A stretch of DNA of 64,000 nucleotides from NCBI GenBank assembly GCA_022432975.1, contig CM039512.1, positions 6,101,858-6,165,857 on the forward strand. Direction: 5' to 3'. Made by a program: the position numbers and the translations under genes. Every line of letters starts with the position of its first letter. Positions within the stretch are counted from its first letter, which is position 1. Under the pieces are notes generated by a model, which worked only from the letters and a program-made list of their open reading frames with translations, was not told the origin of the DNA and made no database searches. Positions 49,555 through 61,830 of the stretch are shown piece after piece. The DNA is from Begonia masoniana (taxonomy: Eukaryota; Streptophyta; Magnoliopsida; Cucurbitales; Begoniaceae).

Positions 49555-52500
49555 TTATCTCCTTTGGAAGTTGAAGGATTTTATGGCGAAGCCAAAAATG
49601 ACGGCGAAGAACACGCAGAAGCCAAATACCATTATGCCGGCAACACCCAAGAATTCGTGTCTAAAACCGAAAACATGCTTCAGAATATTCCTTACAGTGT
49701 CTTCATGGACTCCATCTGAGAGCTTCACAATGGTATCGTCGTCCCCGTATTGCGAAACTAGGAGGCCGTAGAGACTCCATGCCACAGGATTAGCCCAGTA
49801 ATACCATCTCCACCAGATGGGAATTTTCTGCAGAGAAGACAATAACCATTAGAAGAATAGATAAATGATTAATATTCTGAAACTACAAACTTAAGATTTT
49901 AGAATTGTTAGTTATTAGAGTCTCAAGTCCCAAATTCGAATCTCGGCCAAGTAAAAATTAACTTCATTAAAAAATATCTATAAGGACTAATAAAAAGATA
50001 TTGTCCTACGCACGTGTGAGAAAAAATGTTAATAAATTAAATTATTTTCACCTCACAATATTAAATTTTTGAGATTATTGTTAATTTATCAATTGTCTTC
50101 GTTCAAATCTAAAGAAAAGGAAACTCAAACAAAGTCGACAAAAAAGACAGTTTAATTACCATGTGAGGGATCATAAAGCCGCTGAAAAGGTTCCACAGCA
50201 TATAGAAAGGAGCAGCAATAATGGCAGCCACATTGTGATTTGGTGTGAGTGCGGTTGTCATCATTCCGTAGAAAGTGAAGTATAGCATCGTAAAATACAT
50301 GAAGAAAAGGTACCAAACAAACTTCAAAACAGTCCATTGAAAAGAAGCCAAGGAATAAAATATTGCGCAGTAAGTAACTGCCTGTGCAAAGACATAAGGG
50401 AACTCAATAGCAGCCTGAAATAGAAAGAAGGCACCTTAGCTTATTTGAAAGAAAAATAATAATGGTTAGTATGCATAAAGGCTGGCATGAGAATTAGAGT
50501 AAGGTTGTATACTTGAGCAAATGCAAATGGCAAAGCTGAATACATCCCGGCTGATCTTTCTCGGTATGAAACAAATCTTTCAACTGAAAGAACAGGTTGA
50601 ACGGCAGATCCATTGGTGATTCCAATGAACAAAACTGCAGCATACATCGATCCCATGGCATTAAATAAATCCTGCTGGGTGTCCCTGTAAGAAAAGGGAG
50701 ATTAGAGGAAGTGGCACAGGAAAATAAGACATTAAAATTACAATCAGCCAAGGGGAAAATACTTCGGTTAAGAGGAACTAAAATGGATTATTTGAATATG
50801 TAGCAGACCAAAAAATTGCTAATCTAATTGCCAGTTCGATTGATCTTTCAAAAACCTTATCAACAGTGATGGAACAAGTTTGCATCCAAACTTTTAATTC
50901 GACAAACTAGCTTCCTTATGAGTTAATCTTAAATGACTTTAGCCGTCAGCAAATGAATCTTTGAAAGATTCTTTTTGTTTATTTGTTTTTTGTCCTTCAA
51001 ATACCCAAAATAAATCATTATCATAATTTCCTGAGTCTTCACTCTACATGCAAATTATGTTAATATTCTCAGCTGGAGCACTGGAAAACTCACTGTGTTT
51101 ACAACTGTAACTAGTATACAACTTTTAATAACACCAATTAACAGATTCAATAAATTGGAATATCAGCTGTAGCCGAAATCAGAAGTCTACTTAAAAAGTA
51201 ATGCATTTGAGATAACAAGGAACATAAGAAAAACCTTTTAGCACCAAATCTCCAATATATTGTTCCAAGCATCAATGAGATGATAACAGTGTAGACGAAC
51301 CGGACTGCGGTGTATTGTGGATTTCTCCAATAAGACAAGTTTTGCTTCCATAGACAAGCCAAAAACTGGTCAAAAGATGATTGAGAATACTTGGTTGGAA
51401 AGTTCAAATCGTTTGAATTGTTACTTGGCTTGCTTAGGTTGTCAACTATCTCTCTATTTTGTCTGATACAAGAAAAAGAAAAGTTACATAAAATGAGGGA
51501 AATATTCCTGAAAAATAAAACAACATAGAGCTAAAAAGAACCTTCACTTACTGAAATAAACTTGAATTCCGATAAATTTCTGCAAAGTCAACTCCCAGAC
51601 GGGTTTCTTCAAATGTTGAAGTAACTTCAAGCATCCATGCAGCAGGATTATATCCAGGTTTGATCTTTTGCACTCCTTCAACTGCCTGTAAAATAATTAT
51701 TACGAAGATATTGAGCAGGCACTCGATCTTTAATCAGTAATCTGCTAGATATTAAAAATTTGTGTTTCACCTGCAAATACTGGACGAGATCACAGGACTT
51801 GGGACCTAATGGCCCAGCATATATAAGTTCACCTCCACGCTTCATGAATAAAAGCTGCAGTGATAGATGAAATTGAGCAGCGATTAGGTTAGAAGAAGCA
51901 ACTGAAAAAAAAGCAAGCACTTAACTAACGAAACTAAATCATAGACAGGTCTAATGACACAGAAAACAAAGTACTTGTCTTTTTTTTTTCTGGTATTTAT
52001 ACCTCATCAAAGGATTCAAAAATGTCTATGCTAGGCTGATGAATTGTGCAAACTATTGTACGCCCAGTATTTACAATATTTCTCACTGTCCGCATCACAA
52101 TTGCAGCAGCTCTAGCATCCAAACCTGATGTGGGTTCATCCATGAACACTATGGAAGGGTTTGCCACGAGCTCAACTGCAATCGTTAGTCTCTTCCGTTG
52201 TTCAGTTGATAAGCCATCAAAACCAGGCAGACCAACCAAAGCCCCACTCAAGGGAGTAAGTTCCACAAGTTCCATCACCTCCTCAACAAAAGCCTAAATA
52301 TTCAAACCACAAGTTCATTAACTCAGATTAGAACATTCAAAAAAGAACCAAAAGTTCTAGAATTACCCTTTGTGTCTCTAAGTCAATGTCGGACGATAAC
52401 CGAAGCCAAGCAGAGAAAATAAGGGATTCGAGAACAGTTAAGCAAGGAGAATGAATATCATTCTGCTCACAATAACCAGAAATTCTGGCAAATGTATCCT

Positions 52501-55500
52501 GATTTTTTGGATAGCCAGATATGTGTATACTTCCTTCCACTAGTCCACCTGTTTTTCTACCAGCTAAAACATCCATGAGAGTTGTTTTTCCAGCACCACT
52601 TACTCCCACTAAAGCTGTGAGCACACCCGGCCTGAAAGATCCAGTAACATCAACCAAAAGCTGCAGCCTTTCTTCTTGTATCCCTTGTTGCTTCAGTTCC
52701 TATATTGATACTTTGAATCAGATAAAACCAGTTAAGATACTTCTTGAAGGAAATTGATAATAAGATGAGCTTCTCCCTCACCAGGGGGATATCCACGTAG
52801 TAATTGATGTTGCTGAAAGTCATAGACAATGGTTGAAATGGAAGGACCATGCCTCTCTGCTTGAAATGTTTTCCTGACAAGAAATTTAAATTACAAAAAT
52901 GGGAGGACGTATCAGAAAATAATGTAAATTGACAAGTAACTATAACTATATTAAGAAAGATTTGAGAAGACACTGTTCTGACCATTTAATGATCCCGAAT
53001 TCTGTAAGTATTGTCTCAGCTCAATAACAACACTTTCTCCCTTCCTTCGTATTTCTCTCTCTTGAAGCTCTTCCTTAGATACAACGGTTTGGTGCTTCCG
53101 CCAAGCTGAGGGAAAAAGTAGTACTGGCTGATCTTTCTTTCTTTTTTTTTTTTTTACATTAAAGAAAAGAAAATGGTATTCATTGATAAATTTATGGTTA
53201 GAACTATACACAGGGAAGTTACACATACGTTTTAGAAGCGCTAGAAAGAATGTGAACAGCATGTTGAATATAGCATGTGTATCCAACCAAAGCACCAACA
53301 CCAATCCAATACCAGTAGCTCTCCGGAAATATATTCCGCGCTCGTAATACGGCCTCACCTAAAGATAAACTAGTGTGGTTCCCAGCACTCTACAAAAAGC
53401 AAACAGTGAGAATAAGGTTAAACACAAAAAAAAAAAAAACAGAAAACGCTCAGAATTGGCTTCAGATCAGTAACTATTTGAACAAAAGTAATATAGAACT
53501 AATTGCTTATTTAGCTATGGCATCCATGAGAAGGTAATAACAATAAAATGTAATAAAATTTTATCAAATTTTGAACCAAGGACATGCAAATCATTAAAAA
53601 CATGATGAGATGATAGTATAACCTTAGACCAGGAATGACCAAGGAATTCGTTGACAGAAGCTGCATTTTGAGCATACATCAAAGGGGACCACCAGTAACC
53701 CCAAATCCACCAACTTGGTATGCTATCTGTTCCAATGAAACAACAATATAAATATATAGGTATAGTATCAATGATGAATTGGTACTAAGAAACGATCCGT
53801 TTGACCTTTTGATACAATATATCCTCCAAGAGCCATGACAACCAACATGGCAAAAGATCCAAAAGTGTTGGCAACTATCATATTACGCCCCAATGATCCT
53901 ATGAGACGAAAAAGTGATAGAGACATCTGATGCAGGCAGAAATATAACAAGAGCTGCTTTAAAAATCTGTAGATACCAGCATCAACTTGTTAATTCGTTT
54001 CATTTTAATTTTCATGCAGAAAATTACAGGAAGCATATGATTTACCTGGTAAATGCAGGATCATATCCGATCACATAGTATGTGACAATCACCCAGATAC
54101 CAGATTCTATGAGAGAAGTAGGGATACTCAATGCCCAGGAAGGGAGGGTAAAAATCCAGCTTGGATAAAAATGCAAATCCCTATGCTTGTAAAGTACAGG
54201 CAGCTTGGCCACCAACATGGAAACCTCCGTAAAGCCATTAAAAAGCATTATAATTGTGGAAAAGTATAATGCTCCAAGATACAGGCCTCCTTCGTCAATA
54301 GTATTATGGCCCATTGTTGTTCGGAAAAAGACACTCATTGTGATCAAAGCAACAATTAGAAGCTGCAGATGAGTACATACCAGGCAATTAGAACAAATCC
54401 TCAAGTAATTCAACTATACTATTGCCTGACACGTATTAAAAATCGTCTGAAAAATTGTCTTATCAACAAACACACTCTTAGAATTAATCAATACTAACCT
54501 GAATGAATTTGAAAATGTAGATAAATGAGTTTCGTTTCATTAGTAGTTTCTGCCAGTCAAAGCTAGTCCTAAGAAGTTCACTTCTCTTCATTCCATATTG
54601 AGAATATGACAAGGCAGCTGGATGATTATATCGTCTGTCGAAAGGAATATCCAGTTCGTCGGACAAACTTTTTCCAGTTTGATACAAACGAAAAGCTTTA
54701 GCAAACTTCCCTGCAGGTATGAACCGGTAAGGTCGGTCAGGGATAGACCAATACTGCTCCTGGTCTTTCTTGGATGTGACCTGTGAACAAGAGTTTGAAT
54801 GAAAATGAGCACCAGCCAGTGCAGTTATTTATGTTTTTCTGTACACTGCTCACCTCTTGTAAGAAGTCAGCCACATTCTTTCTCTCAGGACAGTTAAATC
54901 CCATGGAGGAGAAAAAATCTATAGCAGTATCACGGGGACCTTGGTATACAATTTGGCCTTCAGAGAGAAGAATAATGTCATCAAACAATTCGTATGTCTC
55001 GGGGGCAGGTTGAAGCAGCGAAATTATAGTGGTTGAATCAAGTCCAAGGGTAGAATATCTAAGGTATTTGATGATTTGGTAAGTAGTAGAACTATCGAGA
55101 CCAGTTGATATTTCATCCATGAACAACACTCTTGCAGGACCAACCAGTAATTCACCTATAAACACATAACCGAATGGTAAACATACCTAAATAAGTACCA
55201 CTCGACTAACGAGAGCTAAGGCTGTACAGACCTGTTGTAAGTCGCTTCTTTTGGCCGCCAGATATCCCTTTGAGCATTTCATCCCCTACCAATGTGTCAG
55301 CACATATGTCCAACCCTAGAATCTATATAGATATATCAGTACTTCAGGCTTATTGTTAAAACTTCCATTCCATCAATACACACAGAATGAGCTCTAGAAT
55401 GAGAAATTTTGACCATTCCTGAATAAAATTATGTAGCAGATGAATGTAATATAGCAAAAGTAACGATGCTCATTATCATGTTGGTTTATTAACATGTCCA

Positions 55501-57642
55501 CCAGCGAAATGGAATCTAGAGAATACCTTGATAATGTACTCCACCACAAGGCTTGTCTCCTGTCCTCCCAGAGCCAGTGACTAGATGAAATATTACATCA
55601 GCAATAAGTTGCACTTTTAACGAATAGATTGCTGGGAGTAATAGTGTTATAGACAGAAAGAAGAAGACATAAAGAACTTCAAATTACTTTCATGAATATG
55701 TCAAGATCTTCATCCGGTTTTATTCCATTAATCTTTTCTCTTCTTGCAAGTTCCATTAGCATATCTGTAACAATTTGACAATCATTATTGCGAGAAGCTA
55801 TACATTATGGGGGCAGATACTTTGAAAGGTAAAGTTCTTATTTCATGAGAGTTTACCATATTTGAACCCTACACCTTGACAACGACCAGCAAAATCGAGG
55901 GTTTCCCTAACAGTCATTTCTGGAGCATGCCAATCCTGTTGACTTACGTAAGCTGATGTTCTCTGAGGAACGAACTCATTTAAACCATGTCCATTATACG
56001 TGATCTTCCCTGATATCTTCAAAACAATTGAAAAATATATGAAGGTCAATTCATTAAGAAAGAAAATTACAAAACTCAAATCAGCATAATGCAAAAGGCA
56101 TCATTAAATGTTCCTTTCAAATTTAAAAATCATAGGCCTTTCTTGTCATATTTTAATGTGATAAAGCTGACGATATGATTATCGTGTGAAATAAAATCAA
56201 TCAAAGAATTTATTTGTCCAAATCCCATTCAGATATTACTAAAATTTTTCAGTAGCTAATTTTGAGATGTCAATAGTTTTCATAGACTAATTACTGCAGA
56301 CGTCAAAACTCTTTGCAAGTACTTGATGGAATACTGTGTATCTTCTGGAAGAAGAGAAAAACACGTGCTTTCCATCTTAGCAAAACCATGAAGCTACAGT
56401 ACCTGCAGATCAGGTCCAAGGCGCCCAGCAAGGGCTAGCAATAGTGTTGTTTTCCAGAGCTTGGAGGACCCAGTAGTAGTGTTAATCTACAAAATAAGAA
56501 TTCTACTAACTTTAGCAAACAAAACTAAAAAATACAAATTCAATATAACAAAAATGAAAATATGATTGTTACTTGTTTTGAAGGTGTACCTTGATGGTCT
56601 AATAATCCCACTTATATTATCTAAAATTGTTAACTTGCTTCTTTCGCCAGGGTATAGTCTCAATTGCCTTAGAAGTGCCTGTATGGTATTCGTGAGATTG
56701 CAACATTGATCAATAAATAAATAAATGATAGCATAATTTAAAACTTTTTCTCATGGAATTTACCTCAGCCATGTTGCAGATGAAATTCGGAATAGTGGGC
56801 AGTGCTCTGCTTCCCACGTGAACAAAAGATTCAACTGTTAATTGCTCATATCGAACTTCGATCTTCGGAAATTCCAGATCAACTCTGTTAAACAATTTTT
56901 AAGTGAAAACAAGAAGAAAAAACAATATCAGCGACAAGCTCCATTTCGAAGCTCTTACCGAAAATTTAGCAATATAGCAAATGAAAGCAACAATAGACGT
57001 AGGAGTGGCCGCGGTTAGGAAAAATTAAGAACAGAGGAAAAATGCTAATGCCTGACAGTAATATGAAGGAAAAAGAAACAACACAGTTCGGTTTGCATTT
57101 ATGTTGTTTCCGACAAAAAACATTTTAACCCATTTGCGAATACTTACAACGAAAAGAAAATGACAATTTGAGATCCAAAAATCTCCCATCTATCGTTTTG
57201 TCGCAGAGTAGAAAACAAATCGAAACCACAGCTAGAAAATGGAACCAAGAACAACTTTTATTTAATTTTTTTCGAAAAAGTAATTCATTAACTTCTTCCC
57301 CTCATTCAAAAATCCATGCAGAACCAATGCAGAATATATCAGCTCTAAGTTTTCATTGGAGAATTACGCATCAAAGCGCCGTCGCATTCTATCAAAGAAC
57401 TTCTCGGGATCGTCGTCGACTGAGTTCACCAACCGTTCCAGCAAGAGCTTCTGCTCCTGAGATTCAATCTCGCAGAGATCGATTTCCTTAGCATCTCCCA
57501 CTATGTTTTTGAAAATGCCTCTGCGTACTCTGTCGTAGGTAGGCAGCCTTTCAAGCGCGGCCCATCGTAAGGCCTCTCCGTCGTCTCCGTCCTCCCTAAA
57601 CGAAGCCGACCCCGCGAACACGTTCTCCGCCGTGTTCCACAT
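49555..57642 (-). CDS. ABCG32: Full-size ABCG (PDR) transporter, ABCG32/PEC1 orthologue, with two frameshifts
   Basis: Twenty-four exons on the minus strand: 57642-57368, 56884-56764, 56678-56590, 56486-56403, 56016-55857, 55764-55688, 55580-55527, 55322-55232, 55155-54854, 54780-54499, 54362-54046, 53966-53806, 53726-53623, 53389-53229, 53105-52983, 52873-52782, 52699-52367, 52293-52003, 51854-51771, 51685-51552, 51462-51235, 50684-50513, 50414-50160, 49827-49555. The summed length equals 1420 codons plus stop, the size of Arabidopsis ABCG32. Layout is NBD1 (Walker A GPPSSGKTT, signature ISGGQKKR), TMD1, NBD2 (GVSGAGKTT, signature LSTEQRKR), TMD2, ending FNFQRR. ABCG32 sits in the epidermal plasma membrane and exports cutin precursors. 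Exon 4 lacks one A in the Walker A codons (T run 56450-56453) and exon 14 has one extra base near 53266-53275. As written, both break the frame. Confidence 0.92.
49905..50060 (+). mobile_element. Possible SINE fragment in the last ABCG32 intron
   Basis: It contains AAATTCGAATCTCGG at 49931-49945, close to a tRNA-derived pol III B box (GGTTCGANNCC). Body sequence (TAACTTCATTAAAAAATATC, CCTACGCACGTGTGAGAAA) of the kind seen in plant SINEs follows. There is no clear A box, tail or target duplication. Confidence 0.35.
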
Positions 57643-59050
57643 GGAATCAAGATCTAGGGTGGGGGAGGAAAGACGAAACCCTAATACGAAGCTCAATTAG
57701 TTGTGAGATAAGGTACAGAATGGAAGAGAGAAAGAGAACGCAGTTATTATAAAGCCAGAGTTGGATGTGAGGTTGGCATTGCTTCTTTGACGAAACTACT
57801 ACTATTACTCTTCAGGTAGTTGAGCTCTGCATTAATCTCTCTCTCGCTCCATCTCCCTCTTCTGAGTCACTGTTTGTACAGAGGAGGAAGGAGCTCATTA
57901 ATGGCCGCGGGAAAGACAACGACGAACGTTCTTTCACTGTAACACTCGCTCGCCTAACCAACAAAAGTTTACTCGCTCCAAGAAAACTCCACCTGTCACT
58001 CCTAATTACTTGTGTTCTTTCGTAGACGAGAGTAACATTATTTCCGGTAACCGCAGATATGGTAATCTTCTAACGACCGTAATCGCTGAAATTACGCTTT
58101 TACCCTGCTTTGTGACGCAAGTTGAAATTGGCGGGTATGGTGGTTATATCCACATTTGGGAAAATGGTCAAAACGACGTGGAAAAAGTTTGAAAATCCAA
58201 ATCATGCACGTCCAATTAGAGATCTCCACGTCATTTTTCTTAATTATAATTAAACTACTAATTTGACTAATTAACTTACTTTAAAATAATCATGTACAGA
58301 GTAAATTAATTCATTTAAACTGGAGTTTCTCTCTAATTTTACGTTCTAATTTTACTTGTTGACGTTGGAATTACACATGTTGATATTCTAATTGAGATAA
58401 ATTATAAATAATTGAAATAAGACGTTAATTTCAGCCATAAACGAGCACATCATTAATAATTAAAAATATAATATAACATTAGAAAATAAACTTAATAAGT
58501 AAACATAATATGCTATTTTACAAAATTAACTTAAGACATAGTTGAAATGTTTTTAAATTTTTCGTTTTCAGCGACAATGTCTAAATAGAGATCTCTGTTG
58601 CGAACACGGTCTTATTCGATCAGGTTTCAAGGTCAAATCTAACCAAATCATGATGACAATTCCCTTGGTTTGATATCGTCACTTAAATCGTGAAGAGTTG
58701 GACGACATCATGAGATCCGATTATGTTTGAATAATAAACATTGACATTATTGAAAATACATATATTTAATATTGTAGATTAATTGTATAAGGTTTGGGAT
58801 GAATCATGGGTTGTTTTCAAGTTTAGGCGGGTTTCGACCAATTTTAAGTCTAATTTTGTGACCCACCATTCGTCATGGTTTTGTTTGGCTTTTATGATTT
58901 TGACACTAAAAGTGAATTGAAATGTAACATATGTTTCTTCTACATTCAAACGAGTTATGGTTCTTATAGTAGTGAGGACTGAATCAAACCATGGCCATAC
59001 TATTAGTTTTTGGTTTGAACAGTGGTTTTGATCCAATTATCACACAATCT
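57643..59050. other. Promoter side of ABCG32 and AT-rich spacer
   Basis: 57643-57960 is the probable 5' UTR and promoter of ABCG32, with CT-rich stretches (TCTCTCTCTCGCTCC near 57836). 58200-59050 is AT-rich. No gene is recognised. Confidence 0.45.
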
Positions 59051-60118
59051 CCGTGAGTGGCAATGTGACGATCGAATTTGGTTTTGAAAGATTAAGATCA
59101 GTTATGCGATGTCACACAAGGTGCCTCGTGTGACACCGATAATTAATGCAATGATGGACAATATAAATATACGAAAATAAATGACACAGGAGGTTGGTAA
59201 CGCAGTTCGGCAACCATCCTACGTCTGCGGGGCCACACCCAGATATAAAAATATTTATTTGAGTTTACAAAGTTACAAGACAATCGGACTTATACAAATA
59301 AAAATTCCCTCTTATCTTTGTCGCCGCCTCTATCTAACTTTCCTAATGAAACTGTTTTTGCGAGCTCCCATCGACTTTAGACCGATCTCTCCCGAGATCT
59401 AGAAACCAACAAGATCCCCTTGTGGTAGATAACTCCTCCCAGAATCCGTGTTATGGCAAGATCCACTCGTCCACGATCAAATTGACAAGCTCCACTTGTC
59501 TAAAAACTGAACTCTTCCTGAGTTCGGATGCAGCCTCATCCCGAGATTGAGCTTCAATGAAGAACAAGAAAGATTGCCTCCTCTGACGCCGTCGGGAACA
59601 CCAAGTCGTTGTCCTCGAACGCAATAATCAACACACTCAATAAATCGATGAAATCCACAACATAAGAAGAGTGTGTAAAATAAACACAGACCCATACGTA
59701 GAAACGTTGGGAGTGAAAGAAAAGCGACGGCTCATAAAATGAAGAAAACTTCTCTCGTGAAAATCAGAATTCCGTCCGTTGAAGAACAATCACCGACGAC
59801 TCACAGTAAGCGTGAATGAAAGGATTAACAATTGCTGGACGCACACAATTGTCGGTGTAGAATAAAATCGCCCCAAAGAATAAAAACCTTTAGCTCTCAA
59901 GAATAATGGCTTCAGCAACCTTCAATTGTGCAGAGATAAGATATAATATACTGTGCGTTAAATATTCTCTCCAAACAGATCGCACAAAATAAAAGAAATT
60001 GAATTCCATGAAAATCGGATTTGTGACATCCTGTAACGACCCCTCTTCCCAGCAAGATATTGTCCGCTCCGGGGATTGGGTCGCAGCCTAATATCCTCCA
60101 TTCACGACTTTGTTTAGC

Positions 60119-60196
60119 GAGAACTTCCCGGAAGGTCACCCAACCTGGAATTGCTCTCGCTGAAGTACTCTTAACTTTGGAGTTCTTATGGGATCC
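60119..60196 (-). promoter_or_regulatory. 5S-rRNA-like segment, downstream LTR of Cassandra 2
   Basis: On the minus strand it reads GGATCCCATAAGAACTCC to GGGTGACCTTCCGGGAAG. It carries a few more substitutions than the other LTR (for example in the A-box region, AAAGTTAAGAGTACTT). Confidence 0.88.
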
Positions 60197-60650
60197 GTTG
60201 CCAATTGTGCTCCAAAACGCGTCTTACTATCTTAGGAGGGATCTCTTACATATGTTTTATTTCCATGTACTTCCCAAAGCGATGTGGTATTGTGACGACC
60301 CCACTTTCAACGACTGAATCCTTCGGCCCAACCCTCTGGGATCCGCGGAGTTTTCGTTGAACCCTCTGGCCCAACCCTCTGGGATCCGCGGAGTTTTAAC
60401 CCATACTCCGGCCCCAACCGGGCACATACGTCTTCTGAGGATCCGCGGAGCATGGGTAGTTTCAGCACATACGTGTCAAGTCGAGTCATCACAATCACCC
60501 CCCCTTGGGGGCCCAACGTCCTCGTTGGCCACATTTCCGGTTGGATACAGGCTCTGATACCATTTGTAACGACCCCTCTTCCCAGCAAGATATTGTCCGC
60601 TCCGGGGATTGGGCCGGAGCCCAATATCCTCCCCCCACGGCTTTGTTTAG

Positions 60651-60729
60651 CGAGAACTTCCCGGAAGGTCACCCAACCTGGAATTGCTCTCGCCGAAGCA
60701 CTCTTAACTTCGGAGTTCTTATGGGATCC
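60651..60729 (-). promoter_or_regulatory. 5S-rRNA-like segment, upstream LTR of Cassandra 2
   Basis: On the minus strand it reads GGATCCCATAAGAACTCC, GAAGTTAAGAGTGCTTC, GGCGAGAG and GGGTGACCTTCCGGGAAG. It is closer to plant 5S rRNA in the A box than the first Cassandra copy is. Confidence 0.88.
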
Positions 60730-61830
60730 GTTGCCAATTGTGCTCCAAAACGCGTCTTACTATCTTGGGAGGGATCTCTTACATATGTTTCATTTCCATG
60801 TACTTCCCCAAGCGATGTGGTATTGTGACGACCCCACTTTCAACGACCGAATCCTCCGGCCCAACCCTCTGGGATCCGCGGAGTTTTCGTTGAACCCTCC
60901 GGCCCAACCCTTTGGGATCCGCGGAGTTTTAACCCATACTCCGGCCCCAACCGGGCACATACGTCCTCTGAGGATCCGCGGAGCATGGGTAGTTCCACCA
61001 CATACGTGTCAAGTCGAGTCATCACACATCCTGTGCGACATTTATGAAAAGTCCATGCAAACAAATATGAAACGATTCCCAAAATATTAGGAACGAATCC
61101 TACCAATGTTGTGATCTCGTATCAAGCTTAACAGCATCACAATATTCAGATCGGCTTCCAAAATATTATTTCCATCTTAAAAACAACTTTCCAAATACTT
61201 AGGAATAAATCTCTTTGTTATTGTGATCTTGAATCTCATTGTAATCCAGCTTAACAGAATCATAATCTTCAAACCACAGATCAAATCAAAAAATCAAAGC
61301 CGCAAAGAATAAGGAAACCAAATCTCAATAATATCGGTTGAGTGACACCACGTGTGACACTTTAGGAAAGTATCTTCAACAACTTGGATATGCATCTAAA
61401 AAATTAAGAAAGCATCTCATTATTCGTGTGATCTCGAAGCTTAACAGATTTCACCAAATCTCCATCAAATCGGCTTAACAAAACAAAGTTTACTAAAAAA
61501 CAAGCGCCTTTAGATTTTTCAACAACTTTCCTAATATTTTTGTTTCCTTATTTTTTTCTACTATAAAATTTTCATGATCTTCAATATGCATCCATCCAAT
61601 AATCTGAATATAATATTTCTTGATTGTCAAAAAAGAAACTATCCATTTGAAAAATTATGGAATAAAATATTATCTTCATAAAAATATATTGCCAAAAAAT
61701 CAATGCCAATACATATACAATATCTTTACATTTACAGGTTTCAATGAAATTAATATTTATTTAGAATGAGGTTGATTAAACAACGAATAATTAACTTACC
61801 CACGATAGTGGCAATGAAATACATGAGAGA

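Larger units (their letters stand above)
60032..61026 (-). mobile_element. Second Cassandra TRIM, complete, 995 bp
   Basis: Two 462-bp LTRs (60032-60493 and 60565-61026) flank a 71-bp interior. On the minus strand it starts TGTGATGACTC and ends GTCGTTACA. The target duplication CATCC is at 60027-60031 and 61027-61031. The primer-binding site (tRNA-iMet, reads TGGTATCAGAGCC) is at about 60550-60562 and the purine tract at about 60494-60506. Its interior has the same 71-bp length as in the first Cassandra, and the 5S block is shared. The U3 part is different and longer, with repeated GGATCCGCGGAG. The LTRs differ at many more sites than in the first copy, so this insertion is older. Confidence 0.95.
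59090..61830. mobile_element. Unclassified non-coding repeat hosting a Cassandra element
   Basis: Sequence such as GTAACGCAGTTCGGC (59198-59212), together with repeated GTGTGACA wording (59122-59136, 61345-61360), resembles the non-autonomous repeat at 2.4-6.5 kb. The Cassandra at 60032 sits inside it. No gag/pol is seen and the limits are uncertain. Confidence 0.35.

Noticed and set aside
53229..53389. Splice-site error in my exon model as the cause of the ABCG32 exon 14 frame change
   Set aside because: Both exon borders are clean AG/GT, and the neighbouring exons keep phase only if this exon is one base shorter. The frame change lies inside the exon between two well-conserved segments.
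60307..61106. Frames of 107-212 codons on both strands around the second Cassandra
   Set aside because: They lie in GC-rich LTR sequence of a non-coding TRIM and are duplicated because the LTRs are.
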